Shown: in pieces, positions 54,878 through 64,000 of the stretch | How positions within the stretch are numbered: position 1 is the first letter of the stretch | Layout of the letters: each line of letters starts with the position of its first letter | Assembly: GCF_016859285.1 (NCBI RefSeq) | Contig: NC_053400.1 | Span: 22,897,001-22,961,000 of the forward strand | Direction: 5' to 3' | From: Xiphias gladius | Lineage: Eukaryota > Chordata > Actinopteri > Istiophoriformes > Xiphiidae | DNA: 64,000 nt | Notes under the pieces: generated by a model | Databases searched by the model: none | Seen by the model: only the letters and a program-made list of their open reading frames with translations | Told to the model about the DNA's origin: nothing | Position numbers and translations under genes: made by a program

Positions 54878-57800
54878 GGGAGAGACATGTTTACAGACAC
54901 AGTTCAAGGCTGGAATTTAGGTACTGGTTACTGGGTTGATACATAGGGTGCTGACTACTGACTTTCTCCCGTGTAGGTAAATTCAGGGGTAGTGTTAGTC
55001 GTTTACTAGGGGATGTGGAGCAGGACAGAGCTGCCCTTAAAGTGTAAAACTCATTGGCCAAGAGAGGAAATCCGGAAAAAAAAAAAAAAGTATGAATGAG
55101 AGAGAAAAAAAAAAAAAATTGGGAGGATGAGGAGGAGAATAAATAGAAAAGTCATCTTGGTCAAACTTACATTTTTGAGTCTTCTGTTACTTTCATCTCG
55201 CCTAAAATGAAAATGAAATACAGAAATAATCACGCTGTAATTTACAGTCAGACTACACATACAGTTGCATCAAAAGAGCGAGTTGTTAAGGAAAAAAAAA
55301 AAAAAAAACTAGAGTGACATCTGAAGACTTCTCATTTGCATTGCTCTCCTAATCAGTTGCTTATCAGAATTTATAGAGAACAGACTATCAACTTATATAA
55401 AGCAGCAGCTTGTCAGGCAAAGCTCATATCTTTATTGATGCAAAGCAGCTATGAGACTCTGAGCTCTGCAAAAAACCTATTTTTTTTTTGCACATGCTTT
55501 AAAACCTTTTTCAGCACAGGCATTGCTTAAAAATCCCTTAGTGTTAAATATGCTCAATGCAGTCAATACAAAAAAACCACTTCAGACATTAATGCTATAT
55601 ACTGCAACTTACAATACATAAATGGTATAAGTTTTACGGACTAAACCATTTATCTTAAGGCTTTAATCATCCTAAACACATACTTCTACACTCACCAAGC
55701 ACTTTATTAGAAAACCATACCAATATTGGGGAGGGCTTCAACTAGTCATGGTGTGGATTCCACAGGATGTTGGAAACTTTCCTTTGAGATTTTGGTCCAT
55801 TTTTACATTATTGCATCACATTAACTTCTGCAAATCTGTCAGCTACACGTTCGTGCTGCAGTTCTCCCATTCTACCACATCCCAAAGGTGTTCTACTGGA
55901 TTCAGATCTGGTGACTGGGGAGGCCACAGAAGTGCACCGAACTCAGTCATGTTCGTGAAAACCAGTTTGGGACGACTTTTGCTTTGTGACATTGTGCAAT
56001 ATGGAAGAAACCATTAGTAGATGGTAAATTATGGCCATAGAGGGATGCACATGGTCAGCAATAATACACGGAAAGGGTGTGGCATTACAAACAATGATCG
56101 TTATTGAGGGGCCCAAACTGTGCTAAGAACACCACACCATTACAATCACCACCAGCAGCCTGGACTATTGACACAGGGCAGGTTGGGTCCATGGATTCAT
56201 GCTGTTGACATCGAATTCTGACCCTACCATCTGCAGCCTCAGCAGACAGTGATTCATCAGACCAGACTACCTTTTACCAGACTTCAGCTGTCCAGTTTTA
56301 GTGAGCCTGTGCCTACTGCACCCTCAGATTTCTGTTCCTTGCTGACAGGAGCGTTACCCAACGTGGTCTTCTGCTGCTGTAGCCCATCCGCCTCAAGGTT
56401 AGACGTGTTGTGCTTTAAAATGCTTTTCTGCTCAACATAGTAAAGAGTGGTCATCTGAGTTACCGTAGCTTTTTTGCCTTTTTGCACCATTTCAAGTAAA
56501 AAAATCTAGAGACTGTTGTCTGGGAAAATCCCAGGAGATCAGCACTTTCAGAAACACTCGAACCAGCCCGTCTGGCTCCGACAATCATGTCATGGTCAAA
56601 GTCACTGAGATCAAATTTTTTCCCCGATTTTATGCATTGCACTGCTGACACATGATTGGCTGATTGGATAATTGGATGAATAAGCAGGTTGACAGCTGTT
56701 CCTAAAAAAAGTGCTTGGTGACTGTACAACACATAGCATGTTGTATAAGCACCAAGAAACATTGAGTAAAGGTCTGCTTCTCTGTGGTGGCATGAGCACC
56801 TGGAGCTTTGGACAATTGTACACATACATCTGACACTGCTTCTTCAGGACAGCAGTACCTGAGTGTTACACGAGTGGACAGGTCCTGCAGGTCTCCTGGA
56901 TGAAACAGCTGTGAATCATTCAGTCCAAGTTTCCCACAGGCTTTCAGGAATACATTCACATTATCCTAGAGAGATTCAAATGACAAACAGTAAAAGGAAA
57001 GCGCATGGAGAAAACTGGTAGAGACTCAGAAGAGGTTGGTGATGACGCTGATGCTGTTTGGGATCAACTAATGCCAGTGTATCGGCAGATTTCATCAGCT
57101 TTAGCCTATAACATTAGCTGCGGGAGTTGACTAAAAACTTGGCTGTTGTTTGGAATCATGAAACTTTCTCTGCTGCGTGCTGCCTATAACATTATATGCT
57201 CACTTACACAGTTTCCTAGAAGGGGAAAAAAAAAAATGCCAGAATGCGCTCTCCAGCTCGGTTAGCAGCTAGCTAGCATGAACCATTTGAGACTCTGATC
57301 CACTGCATCGGATCCCCAAATGAAGACTCTACACAGAAGTAGTCAAAATCTTAGCTTCACAGCTCTTCGGACTATATATTTATTTGTCCTTGTTTAAATG
57401 GCTACATGAACCAATATAGACACCTATGTTAAATATCAGGAGTAATGTAAAAGCACATTTAACTTGCAGTCAATAGGTTAAACATGCAAAAAACAACAGT
57501 ATGGTCCTTTAGACTGTCAAAAATCACTGCCGATTTTCTGCTGCATCTGTATGTCACACCCCACCACCAACACCACAACCCCAGCATCCACTGTTGGGCT
57601 CTGTTTATCCCTGGTGGATGGTCACAATTGATCTTTCGCTGCTCTTGCTTTGGGCAGTTTTGGAAATTATACTTGTATGAAGCCATCTAAACATCACAGC
57701 CTGAAGGAAAAATAAAAAACCATTTGCATTTATGCCCAATAAAAAAAAAAAAAACAACAACAAGTACATATTCAGCAGTTGGTTTGTTGCACTGAAATGC

Positions 57801-58083
57801 AGTTTCAGGACCATTGAAAATTCTGGCATCACTGTGTCAGTTCCTTTAACAGGATACCAAACAATGTGTCCAACTTCCTGGCTAGCAGGTGCCTTCTTAT
57901 TTTCTTTTGGGATTTAATACCCAACAAACAAAACTCTTAAATGCATTATCTGAATCCCCTCATTACATTACATTACATTACAATTGTCTACAGGACCCGG
58001 ATATTTACAGAAGTCTTCTACATTGTTCAACACATAAGGGTAAGGAAAACACCACCTGTGCCTCACAGCCAGGCTACCTGTTA

Positions 58084-58147
<64 letters not shown>

Positions 58148-61100
58148 CGCAGAATCTAAGACTCACCAGGCCAGCGATGGGAGTAGAAAGCCTGTTTACT
58201 CTCTTAATGATGCCAGGTTTCAATTGGTTGATCAGGCTATAAGTGAAAACAATAAATTAGAAAACAGTTTAAAATATTCCAGCTCTGTGCTGCAGATATT
58301 TGAGAACCAATATATACTGTATAGTATCACCAGAGTCCCATTGCACAAGGGAAGCTAAGTAGAATGGGACTTAATAATCCTTACCAATTTCCAATTAAAA
58401 AGAAAAAAAACAAACAAAACCCAAACAATTTAACTAGAAATGCAACAACTACAAAAAAGGTTCACTCACTTATAAAGCAGCCTGATTGCATCTTAGACAC
58501 AGAACTAAGAGTTTTAAGCTAATCTCTGATGGTCTGTATTGCATGTAATTTAATTCTTGGAAAACGGCTTTATAGGCATGTTCTGGGATACTAATGACTC
58601 TCCAGAGTGCAGCTTTGGATATTACTACTGTTTAAAGTTGGTTTGGGGCTGCTGCTGAAGCTATGCTGGCAAATTTGCCTGACTATACTCTATTAATAGT
58701 TTTGCGTGGCAATTTAGCCTGAATGTAATAACCTGAAGTAAAAGTGTGACATTGTGAAGTGAAAAAAAACAAAAACAAAGTTTGAGCCTCATTACTCACT
58801 CGCAAAGCAGGACTCCATTCTCCAAGGCAGCACGGAAGTCATTGCAACCAAATGATTTTCCAGTCACCTCCTAAAAAAAACAAAAACAAAAAAACAAAAA
58901 AACAGCATGTTTAGATTTTATCCATTAACCATTGTATATCTTTTTTGCCACTACTAAACGTGTGTTCAAGGTTTCTTTGCCGACCTCTACCCAGTGTAAC
59001 TACTTCAAGTTTCCCTAAGAGTGTTGCTTTCAGATACACACCTGGGGGAGGTCCAACACAGTCTCCAACAGTGGAACCCAAAAAACAATGAAACAATTAC
59101 TATGTTCCATATAGGAAATCTACATTTTCAGATTGTTCATTACTTCAAACTTGCATGTATGTGTGGATGCAGGTTCTTAACTGGCGTGGGCTTTAGTAGT
59201 TAACAGGATGGATGCTCAAGTACTATGATGATGCATTTGAGTTGATGGTCTGACCTGATCAATATTAGCTTTGGGGCAACTTATTAATGCACTACAACTG
59301 ACATATTGGTATCTGTGTGGGTGTGTACGCGTGCTGATAAGTAACCAAAAATATCAAAACATGTGTTTGAGGAAGTCTAGAAACAAATATCCCTAAAATA
59401 TCCCTCTCAGTACGTATCATCACAATTTAAGGGAACAATAACAATGAAAATTAGATCTAAACCAACACAGTTCATAAACTGCAGTGTGGTGGAAACAGTG
59501 TTCAAAGTTTTTTTAATCAAACTCTTTGGCTCAACTGTTGAAGACTGAGTTGTTCCTTTATGCGCTCCCAGTAAAATAAACAAAATGCTGTTCAATGTCA
59601 GTTAAAAAGTATGGCACAAATTAGGAAAACAAGGTCCTGATTGAAGTTAGTAAAAACAATCCATTAGTCCATATTACAAGCATTTCCTGTTTTTTTTTTT
59701 TTTAGTTTTTTGAACTGTGAAACATAGTAAATTAAATGAACTGTGTTATAGTTGAGATTTAGCCAGAACTGCTAAAAATCCTCCAACTACTGGAAGTACC
59801 ATCACAATATATCTAAAAAGAAAACTAAAAATAAAATACGTACACAAGCAGTTTCACATACATTCAAAAGATGTTTTCGGTTGAAAAGAAGACAACATAA
59901 CCTAAATTAGTTTTTACGGGGCAGAATAAGCGCAAGGCAAGAGGGCGATGTAATGAGGATATAAAAATGGGCCTATTAAGGTTCAGCTCCATAACTAACA
60001 GAGGGCCCCAAAAGACTATTCTTCTCACTAATTAGTCCCCCCAGGAATCCACAATCACAATTCCCCTTTTTGGTAGAACTGGGCACCGGGCATGGAGCGG
60101 ATGCTTCTCAGTGGAATCAGAAAAACAAAGCAACGCCAGGTTAACACAAAAGAAGGACAATGTGGTCAACATACTGTCTGTTCTACAGCAACAAACTTTA
60201 ACTGGTCCTTTAAATAAACTGTTTCCCCTAAGAAACCATAGATTCAACAGAATCCATGTGTTTTCAAGTATGACTTGCAAACTTCTCTTGACAGCTGCAT
60301 GTGTTAGGAAGTTTCCCAAACCAAAAAGGATCAAACAAGGCAACACCTGGGATGAAAATATAGGCATTATTACAGAATCTGTGATTCCGCTCTAGCATGT
60401 GGCTGATAGGATCAGGTCAAATCTAGAGCTGCAACGATTAGTCAGTTAATTGATTAATCTACTGAGTAACTATTACGCTTTTACTTTGTTTTGTTTTTTT
60501 AAGAAAAAAAATGACAAATATTTACTAATTCCAACTTCGAAAATGTGAGGATTTGAAGCTTTTCTGTGTCACACATGAAAGTAAACTGAATATATTTGGA
60601 GTCTGAACTGCTGAGCAGATAAAGAAGAAGAAGAAGAAGAAAAAAAAAAAAAAAAAAAAAAAAAGGCTTTTGAAGACATTACCTTGGGCTTTAAGAAATC
60701 GCATTTTACCATTTTTCTTCTTTTTACAGGCAAAATGATTACTTGAGGAAAGAATGGCCTGATTAATCGATAATGGAAATAATCATTAGTTGGAGCCCTA
60801 TTTCAAAATCAAAGGAAAATTGCACCACATTTAAAAAGATCATTTCATCTTGTTAAGGTGATGATGGGCACCGTGCTTCTCCTGTTTCATCAGAAACTAA
60901 ATGGCCTGCTTACATAATTTAGAAGAGGCCAATCCATTCTCATTTCTTCTCAAGTCCAGTAGGCACTGAGCAAACATTTATGTCTAATTGCTGCGGGTAC
61001 TGTGCTAATGATAAACAACAATTTCTGGGCACTTGAATATATGGAAAGCCCATTATCCTCCAATCTGTAACACTGAATATTAGTGCTGACACATTCCCAT

Positions 61101-61227
61101 TGTGGTTTGGCACAAGGAAGAGTTTATGACACCATTTAGCATTTACTTAAAACCAGCATGCCTTGTTCCCCTCCCGTCTCTCACTCACACTCACACAAAC
61201 ACTCTCTCTCACACACAAACTCTCTCA

Positions 61228-61264
<37 letters not shown>

Positions 61265-64000
61265 CATCACTGTTCATCCATCCTTTCATCCATCAGTGCA
61301 GGAAAACAGACGGGTAAAATTGGCATGGGCTTACTGCCAAGCGGGCTCTGGAAAGAATTCTCATAATGATCCACTCAGACACAATTGACATTAATGGTCC
61401 CATTTAGAATTGGTCAACATTCAGTGCCAACAGTCTACAAGTTGTATTCATTGGTTATGATTTAACATAACCACAAAAAGTGTGCAGAGAGCTAGTACTG
61501 ACTAATCAAAAACAATCACATCTCAATAGACAGACACTAAAGAACAAACCAAATAATGTAAGGCACGCCGTTGCATGTGTTCAGTTTCCCTAAACATTGC
61601 CTAATTATCCTCTCTCCAGAATCCAGGAAAGTGGTTGCAGCAGCGTCTCAGTTTGTCTATATAAAATTTGGGTCCTAAAACTAAGGCCTGTAGAATGGGT
61701 TTGTTCAATTCCAATGTTTTTATAATATTTGGCCCTTGATATTGTTTCATTTTTACACTCTAGAAATACGCCTCAAGTGGGGAGCCATGTTTGGGCATTA
61801 ATTATTATTCCTAGCCTCAAACTTTTTTAGGGTGGAAGAGAAAATGTTCTCAGTAAGACAACCATTGAAAGTTAATGTTCGATGGGGTCCTAGATTTTGG
61901 AAAAAGTGAAATTCCTAATCGAGTGTGATACTGAGGCTACTATAAAAAAAACATTTTTTGCACCAACAGGTTGTGTTTTTTTCTGCAAGTACAATCTTTT
62001 ATTAATTTTGTGCAAATATTTGAGGTCACCAATGAACATGAAGATGTAAAACAAGGTGTGGTAGCATTTTTCGGTCATTTTTATAGGACCAAAATGGAAT
62101 GTGGGGTAGCTAGAACGAACATGACGATGTATGTGGAAATTTCTTCCTGCATGGTCATTTCGTGCACAAAGTGCCAATATCCTTCCAGATTCCCTTCATA
62201 GATAAAACACACATCTTTAAAAAAAAGGCACTGTTTTACCATTGAAGAAGTAGGGTCTTCACTTATTATCTCTAGTTATGTGTGTTCCAGCCTCTGAAAT
62301 ATTGATTTCAGTAAAGATGTTTTTTGTAGGCTCATTTTACTATGGGTCATTAAATGCAAGCTTTACTCTTTACTATCAGTGCCTCGTTATAGAAAAATGC
62401 ATTAAAATCTGCTAGATGCTAACTATTACCCTTTACCCATATAACTTGAACAACTGGACTGAATTGGGTACATGCTTGGTTTTTTTTTCCTTGATAACAT
62501 GTAAGAGCTTATACTGATTTCACCCTGTGGACATGACTCAACATATGCATCAGTACCATTTCCATATAGAGCTTTCTAACATGCACACTGTAAAATTACA
62601 TGTATAAATGCATCTAAACTTTAATGTGGAAATGCATTTAGATACCACCACTTGAGAGGGTCATTTAGGATAACACATTCCTTCTCATACCAGATGTTAT
62701 ATTAAAATATCTCACTTATTTTCAATATCTGGGACCTTACCGGAGACACAGTTCCCATCTGAAATGCCCTTGATTCTAATGGAGCATTCTGAAAACATGT
62801 TTATCCTTTATGTCTTACGATTCCTATGATACAGGAATTAAATAGTCATGGAGATACTGAGGAGAAAAAAAATATGTAATCATGAAATGGACATTCTTCA
62901 GCCATAAATAAAAATCACACGTGTCTATTTTTGTATGAAAGAAAAAAGGAAGGACATTAGCACTTTGTACCCTTAATAACCATAACCATTTTGGTCCTAT
63001 GAAGATGACCAAAATATGCTACCACACCTTGATTTATTCATAACATCTTCATTTCCACTGGTTACCTCAAATACTCACAAAAAATTAATAAAAGACTGTA
63101 TTTGAAGAAAAAATAAATGATATCATATTGGTGCAAAAATGTGGGTTTGTCGTACCCTCGGTATGGCTCCCACTTAGGAATATTGAACTTTTGGTCCCCA
63201 AATCTAGGGCCTTAGAAAAATAAAATGGCATGCAGTAGAGTGCATTTAATGGTTTTTCGCATACAGAAAACCAGTTTGTCTTCCACCCTACAAAGTTTGG
63301 TGTGTTTCGGGGACAATACTTGTCAGGATATTAAAGCTTCCCACGTAAGGCGCTTTTGAGGCTATAAAAATGACATAATATCAAGGTCTGGAGAAAAAAA
63401 AAAAAGAAAAAATGAAAGCATTGGATTTGAACAGAAATATTTTTAACAGGCTTTTGGTTTTCGGGCCCATTCATGATACTGACGAGGTCTGAACAAACTG
63501 AGACGGTGCTGCTGCTGCACCCTTATCTGATCTGACACGGCAGGACCCATGTGCATTTCCCTCTGAAGCGCAGTCAAATCATTTTTCATCTCGGCAGCCA
63601 GAGAAGAGTCCGCCAGAGTTCACCGTGTCAGAAGGCGAGTTCTTAGCCGAGTCTTATCGAGGTGCACTTTGCATCTGAACTTGACTGAAAGAGGATTCTG
63701 TAAAAGGCGCTTCGGTTTAGGTTCTACGAGTGTTGAGCCCCAGTCATACAGGAAATACAGGATCAGCATCAACAGTGTATGAGTGAATGAAAGTGACAAT
63801 GATACAAAACAACGGACACGTGTTGGTTGTTCGTGGCTGAGATGTCAGCCCCCACAAGGGGTTGAATGACTGACCTGCCAAAACGTCAGTTGCTTGCACG
63901 GGAATGAGTGAAGAGCGGCACAAGTGGCCGCACGTCAAATTTAGCATAAATCTAGGACACAAACAAACCCGTCGAAGTGAACCATGTACCTCAATCCAGC
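35153..64000 (-). CDS. lmo7: LIM domain only protein 7 (CH-PDZ-LIM scaffold), 29 exons placed, 5' end outside window
   Basis: LMO7 is an actin/afadin/alpha-actinin-associated adherens-junction scaffold that can also act in the nucleus (known for the family). Order along the minus strand: CH domain (63990-52071), Ser/Asp- and Arg-rich region, Lys/Arg-rich DUF4757-like region, Ser/Thr-rich exon, PDZ (42686-41846), charged helix, LIM (37080-35469), short tail ending TGAPSM. The placed exons sum to about 3985 nt (about 1328 codons). PDZ together with CH and LIM separates LMO7 from the relative LIMCH1. Splice phases agree across every junction from 58870 to 49829 and from 47543 to 35153. The link between 49829 and 47543 is unresolved: the donor is AT, the next exon-like block is broken, and the exon at 47543 needs a two-base carry-over. 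The translation start lies to the right of the window. Which of the teleost lmo7 copies this is cannot be decided. Confidence 0.93.
36287..36300 (+). promoter_or_regulatory. CTCF-like motif (candidate)
   Basis: ACAGCTGGTGGCGC matches the vertebrate CTCF core (CCASYAGRKGGCRS) at 12 of 14 positions. It lies in the lmo7 intron between the two LIM exons. Motif resemblance only. Confidence 0.25.
37478..41686 (-). CDS. lmo7: lmo7 exons 18-25: post-PDZ region and charged helical region
   Basis: Exons: 41511-41686, 41326-41389, 39499-39524 (26 nt micro-exon, GGSESAISD), 39244-39345, 39021-39110, 38343-38524, 37742-37794 and 37478-37649. Exon 18 reads [20 protein letters not shown]. The helical, highly charged part is [20 protein letters not shown] plus [20 protein letters not shown], paralleling human WVWDQEEERKRQERWQKEQD. 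Exon 25 holds [36 protein letters not shown], the conserved stretch before the LIM domain. Exon 23 has a tandem acceptor (AAGCAG), so one Gln may be optional. All phases agree. Confidence 0.9.
39124..39151. repeat. (CA)n microsatellite next to lmo7 exon 22 acceptor
   Basis: On the minus strand this is a (TG)14 run ending 13 bases before the CAG acceptor of the exon at 39021-39110, within a 133-base intron. Confidence 0.9.
41846..42686 (-). CDS. lmo7: lmo7 exons 16-17: PDZ domain
   Basis: Exon 16 (42572-42686) encodes [39 protein letters not shown]; the GF dipeptide of DFGFQ lies at the carboxylate-binding loop position. Exon 17 (41846-42007) encodes [20 protein letters not shown].. to [12 protein letters not shown], with the typical 'L.vDDeIv.VdG' helix and strand. 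It is the single PDZ domain of LMO7, a protein-interaction module. Exon 16 is 115 nt, so skipping it would shift the frame. Its acceptor CAG directly follows a (TG)n run at 42691-42727, which replaces a normal pyrimidine tract. Confidence 0.93.
42061..42088. repeat. (CAGCA)n short tandem repeat
   Basis: Several copies of cagca in the lmo7 intron, just upstream of exon 17. Confidence 0.8.
42691..42727. repeat. (CA)18 microsatellite forming the lmo7 PDZ exon acceptor tract
   Basis: On the transcribed strand this is (TG)18 followed directly by TCAG and the exon, so it takes the place of a polypyrimidine tract. Confidence 0.92.
43594..43920 (-). CDS. lmo7: lmo7 exon 15: linker before PDZ
   Basis: 327 nt, phase 0 at both ends. 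Acceptor tttttttttccgtttccag, donor AAG/GTATAC. It begins [20 protein letters not shown], in the position of human MDDAWKYNGDVEDI, then becomes Gln/Ser/Tyr-rich ([17 protein letters not shown]). Predicted to be disordered. Confidence 0.88.
44986..47543 (-). CDS. lmo7: lmo7 exons 10-14: central Lys/Arg-rich (DUF4757-like) and Ser/Thr-rich region
   Basis: Exons: 47484-47543 (60 nt), 46564-46732, 46194-46342, 45834-46014 and 44986-45627 (642 nt, the largest). The frame is fixed by phase: exon 10 reads [19 protein letters not shown] and joins exon 11 ([18 protein letters not shown].. to DSEAQWQD). Exon 12 starts [16 protein letters not shown], matching the strongly conserved human DLAKWKDRRKS segment. 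Exon 13 encodes [16 protein letters not shown]... Exon 14 is Ser/Thr/Pro-rich and closes with [30 protein letters not shown], the region preceding PDZ in LMO7. All acceptors and donors are canonical (for example CTCTCCAG-type acceptors, GTAAGT and GTGAGT donors). Confidence 0.9.
46850..46872. repeat. (ATAGC)n short tandem repeat
   Basis: About four to five copies of atagc in the lmo7 intron between exons 10 and 11. Confidence 0.85.
48440..48575 (-). other. Possible lmo7 exon or exon remnant, unplaced
   Basis: After a pyrimidine-rich tract (ttctcttcctcttctttgac) and an acceptor-like TTAAAG, the minus strand reads [19 protein letters not shown].. to SGEPQNHH and a stop. No good donor is present and no acceptable phase links it to the neighbours. 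It lies between the broken block and exon 10, where human LMO7 has several Lys/Asp/Asp-Met repeat exons, so it may be a leftover. Confidence 0.25.
49095..49520 (-). pseudogene. lmo7: Broken lmo7 exon block (in-frame stop and frameshift)
   Basis: On the minus strand one frame runs from about 49380 as [20 protein letters not shown].., then [10 protein letters not shown], a TAG stop at 49255-49257, then [33 protein letters not shown] and ASKRK. At 49125 the frame shifts by one base into [10 protein letters not shown], followed by a possible donor (AAG/GTTTGT). This parallels human LMO7 'FLPKCWTPED..KPWYKEFQGF' (from memory). Upstream, near 49440-49482, AIPDVIIT recalls human SIPNIVKDD and is also followed by a stop. 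Decayed exons or assembly errors are both possible. A shortened exon using TTGTAG as acceptor and CTG/GTATCG as donor would stay open, phase 0 to 0. Confidence 0.6.
49829..51056 (-). CDS. lmo7: lmo7 exons 8-9: low-complexity linker
   Basis: Exon 8 (50900-51056) starts [20 protein letters not shown] and has a [14 protein letters not shown] stretch. Exon 9 (49829-50003) encodes [17 protein letters not shown].. and ends [13 protein letters not shown]. Exon 9 begins after a good acceptor (tttcttcttgtcag) with the phase exon 8 needs (AG plus T gives Ser). Its 3' edge is odd: the donor reads CAG/ATAAGT, a consensus donor except for A in place of the first G. The Gln-rich run (PTQQQQHF) suggests a disordered linker. 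Confidence 0.75.
51289..51327. repeat. (CA)n microsatellite
   Basis: Perfect CA run in the lmo7 intron between exons 7 and 8. Confidence 0.92.
51830..64000 (-). CDS. lmo7: lmo7 exons 1-7: calponin-homology domain and serine-rich follow-on
   Basis: Exons on the minus strand: 63990-64000 (partial, encodes WIE and ends GAG/GTACAT), 58800-58870, 58167-58236, 56859-56965, 55171-55201, 52071-52184, 51830-51995. Joined, they read [15 protein letters not shown].., [40 protein letters not shown].., [23 protein letters not shown].. and [19 protein letters not shown]... The first six form an almost complete type-3-like CH domain, which usually takes part in actin-related binding. Exon 7 ends in [12 protein letters not shown], the Ser/Asp repeat shared by LMO7 and LIMCH1. 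Exon 5 is a 31-base micro-exon. Introns here carry a Tc1/mariner copy, the large inverted repeat and long CA runs. Confidence 0.93.
52870..53350 (+). repeat. Dispersed teleost repeat copy in lmo7 intron
   Basis: Contains gctaacatgatgatgttaag, ttcaccatcttagtttagc, gcacttaacacaaagtac, gacctgatgatggcgctaca and aaaagtcaggggatgacc in the order of a family I recall as very abundant in percomorph genomes. The related words 'ctgacctgatgatggcgcta' and 'caacctcattgtggggacta' appear to mark two internal copies of a subunit. No coding capacity. A minus-oriented fragment of the same family is at 30885-31095. Confidence 0.65.
54786..54874. repeat. (CA)44 microsatellite
   Basis: Perfect 89-base CA run in the lmo7 intron between exons 5 and 6, the longest in the window. 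Confidence 0.97.
55690..56726 (-). mobile_element. Inactivated Tc1/mariner transposon with terminal inverted repeats
   Basis: The left end reads tcaccaagcactttattaga. The right end, reverse-complemented, reads gtcaccaagcacttttttta, giving terminal inverted repeats about 1.03 kb apart. Inside, on the minus strand, is a broken Tc1-type transposase. The N-terminal DNA-binding part ([20 protein letters not shown], then SQTTVSRF) is at about 56480-56600. The catalytic-region words [10 protein letters not shown] and EHLWDVVEW, of the DDE domain, are near 55865-55925. Stops and frameshifts interrupt it throughout, so it cannot encode an active enzyme. It sits in the lmo7 intron between exons 4 and 5, in the same orientation as lmo7. 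Confidence 0.85.
57961..57983. repeat. (CATTA)n short tandem repeat
   Basis: Four perfect copies of cattacatta-type units in an lmo7 intron. Confidence 0.85.
58085..58144. repeat. (AC)30 microsatellite just after lmo7 exon 3 donor
   Basis: On the minus strand a (GT)30 run begins 22 bases after the exon 3 donor at 58166. Confidence 0.95.
60424..60806. mobile_element. Miniature hAT-like inverted-repeat element
   Basis: The left end reads tagagctgcaacgattagtc. The right end reverse-complemented reads tagggctccaactaatgatt. The interior has the gattaatcgataatg and cattaccttgggctttaag-type words of a common fish element whose ends are rich in ATTAATCGATTA. It also holds an (aag)n/poly(A) run. There is no coding capacity. 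The superfamily assignment is from memory. Confidence 0.65.
61237..61262. repeat. (CA)n microsatellite
   Basis: Short CA run within CT/CA-rich DNA of the first lmo7 intron in the window. Confidence 0.88.
61669..62225 (+). repeat. Left arm of a large imperfect inverted repeat
   Basis: Matches the reverse complement of 62900-63467 in several ordered blocks: gggtcctaaaactaaggcctg with gggcccgaaaaccaaaagcctg; aaacttttttagggtggaag with aaactttgtagggtggaag; caatcttttattaattttgt with cagtcttttattaatttttt; aaggtgtggtagcat, then taggaccaaaatgg, identical in both arms; and acaaagtgccaatatccttcc with acaaagtgctaatgtccttcc. No coding frame is evident. Confidence 0.75.
62900..63467 (-). repeat. Right arm of a large imperfect inverted repeat
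   Basis: Diverged inverted partner of 61669-62225, with about 0.67 kb between the arms. Either two opposed copies of one dispersed repeat or one fold-back element. It lies about 0.5 kb from the partial lmo7 exon at 63990. Confidence 0.75.

Noticed and set aside
54679-54939. Open frames of VCVCVC or THTHTH at CA/TG runs, here and elsewhere
   Set aside because: Translations of microsatellites, not proteins.

Overview
The window is vertebrate nuclear DNA, most likely from a percomorph-type teleost fish. The genes are split by GT-AG introns, (CA)n/(TG)n microsatellites are dense, and several miniature transposons resemble families common in spiny-rayed fish. There are no operons, CRISPR arrays or recognisable tRNA/rRNA genes. 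Gene models were read by hand by joining open frames at splice sites with matching phase, with family identity from recalled protein features; no search was run.

Layout. (1) 1-3.3 kb: upstream DNA with no gene seen. (2) 3.35-11.2 kb, + strand: slc5a7, the high-affinity choline transporter, complete, with a TATA-type promoter, one non-coding 5' exon, eight coding exons (597 residues) and an A/T-rich 3' region. (3) 11.2-22.6 kb: intergenic, with microsatellites and one or two miniature transposon copies. (4) 22.7-25.1 kb, + strand: kctd12, an intronless 264-residue BTB/T1 plus H1 protein behind a GC-rich island. (5) 25.1-35.1 kb: intergenic, with a cluster of miniature elements at 28.0-28.6 kb. 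(6) 35.15-64.0 kb, - strand: lmo7, whose 5' end lies beyond the right edge. I place 29 coding exons: a calponin-homology domain (right), a Lys/Arg-rich central region, a PDZ domain, a charged coiled-coil region and a C-terminal LIM domain (left). Its introns carry a dead Tc1/mariner transposon, other repeats and a large imperfect inverted repeat.

The genes are not one pathway. slc5a7 supplies choline to cholinergic terminals, kctd12 encodes an auxiliary subunit of GABA-B receptors, and lmo7 encodes an actin/adherens-junction scaffold. kctd12 and lmo7 are also neighbours in human (13q22), whereas human SLC5A7 is on 2q12, so its linkage here is a fish arrangement or a lineage rearrangement.

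The main oddities are in lmo7. An exon-like block at 49.1-49.5 kb matches the family but carries an in-frame stop and a frameshift. The exon just before it ends at an AT rather than GT donor. Several lmo7 splice sites sit beside long TG microsatellites, including the PDZ exon acceptor. I found no convincing undescribed gene system.
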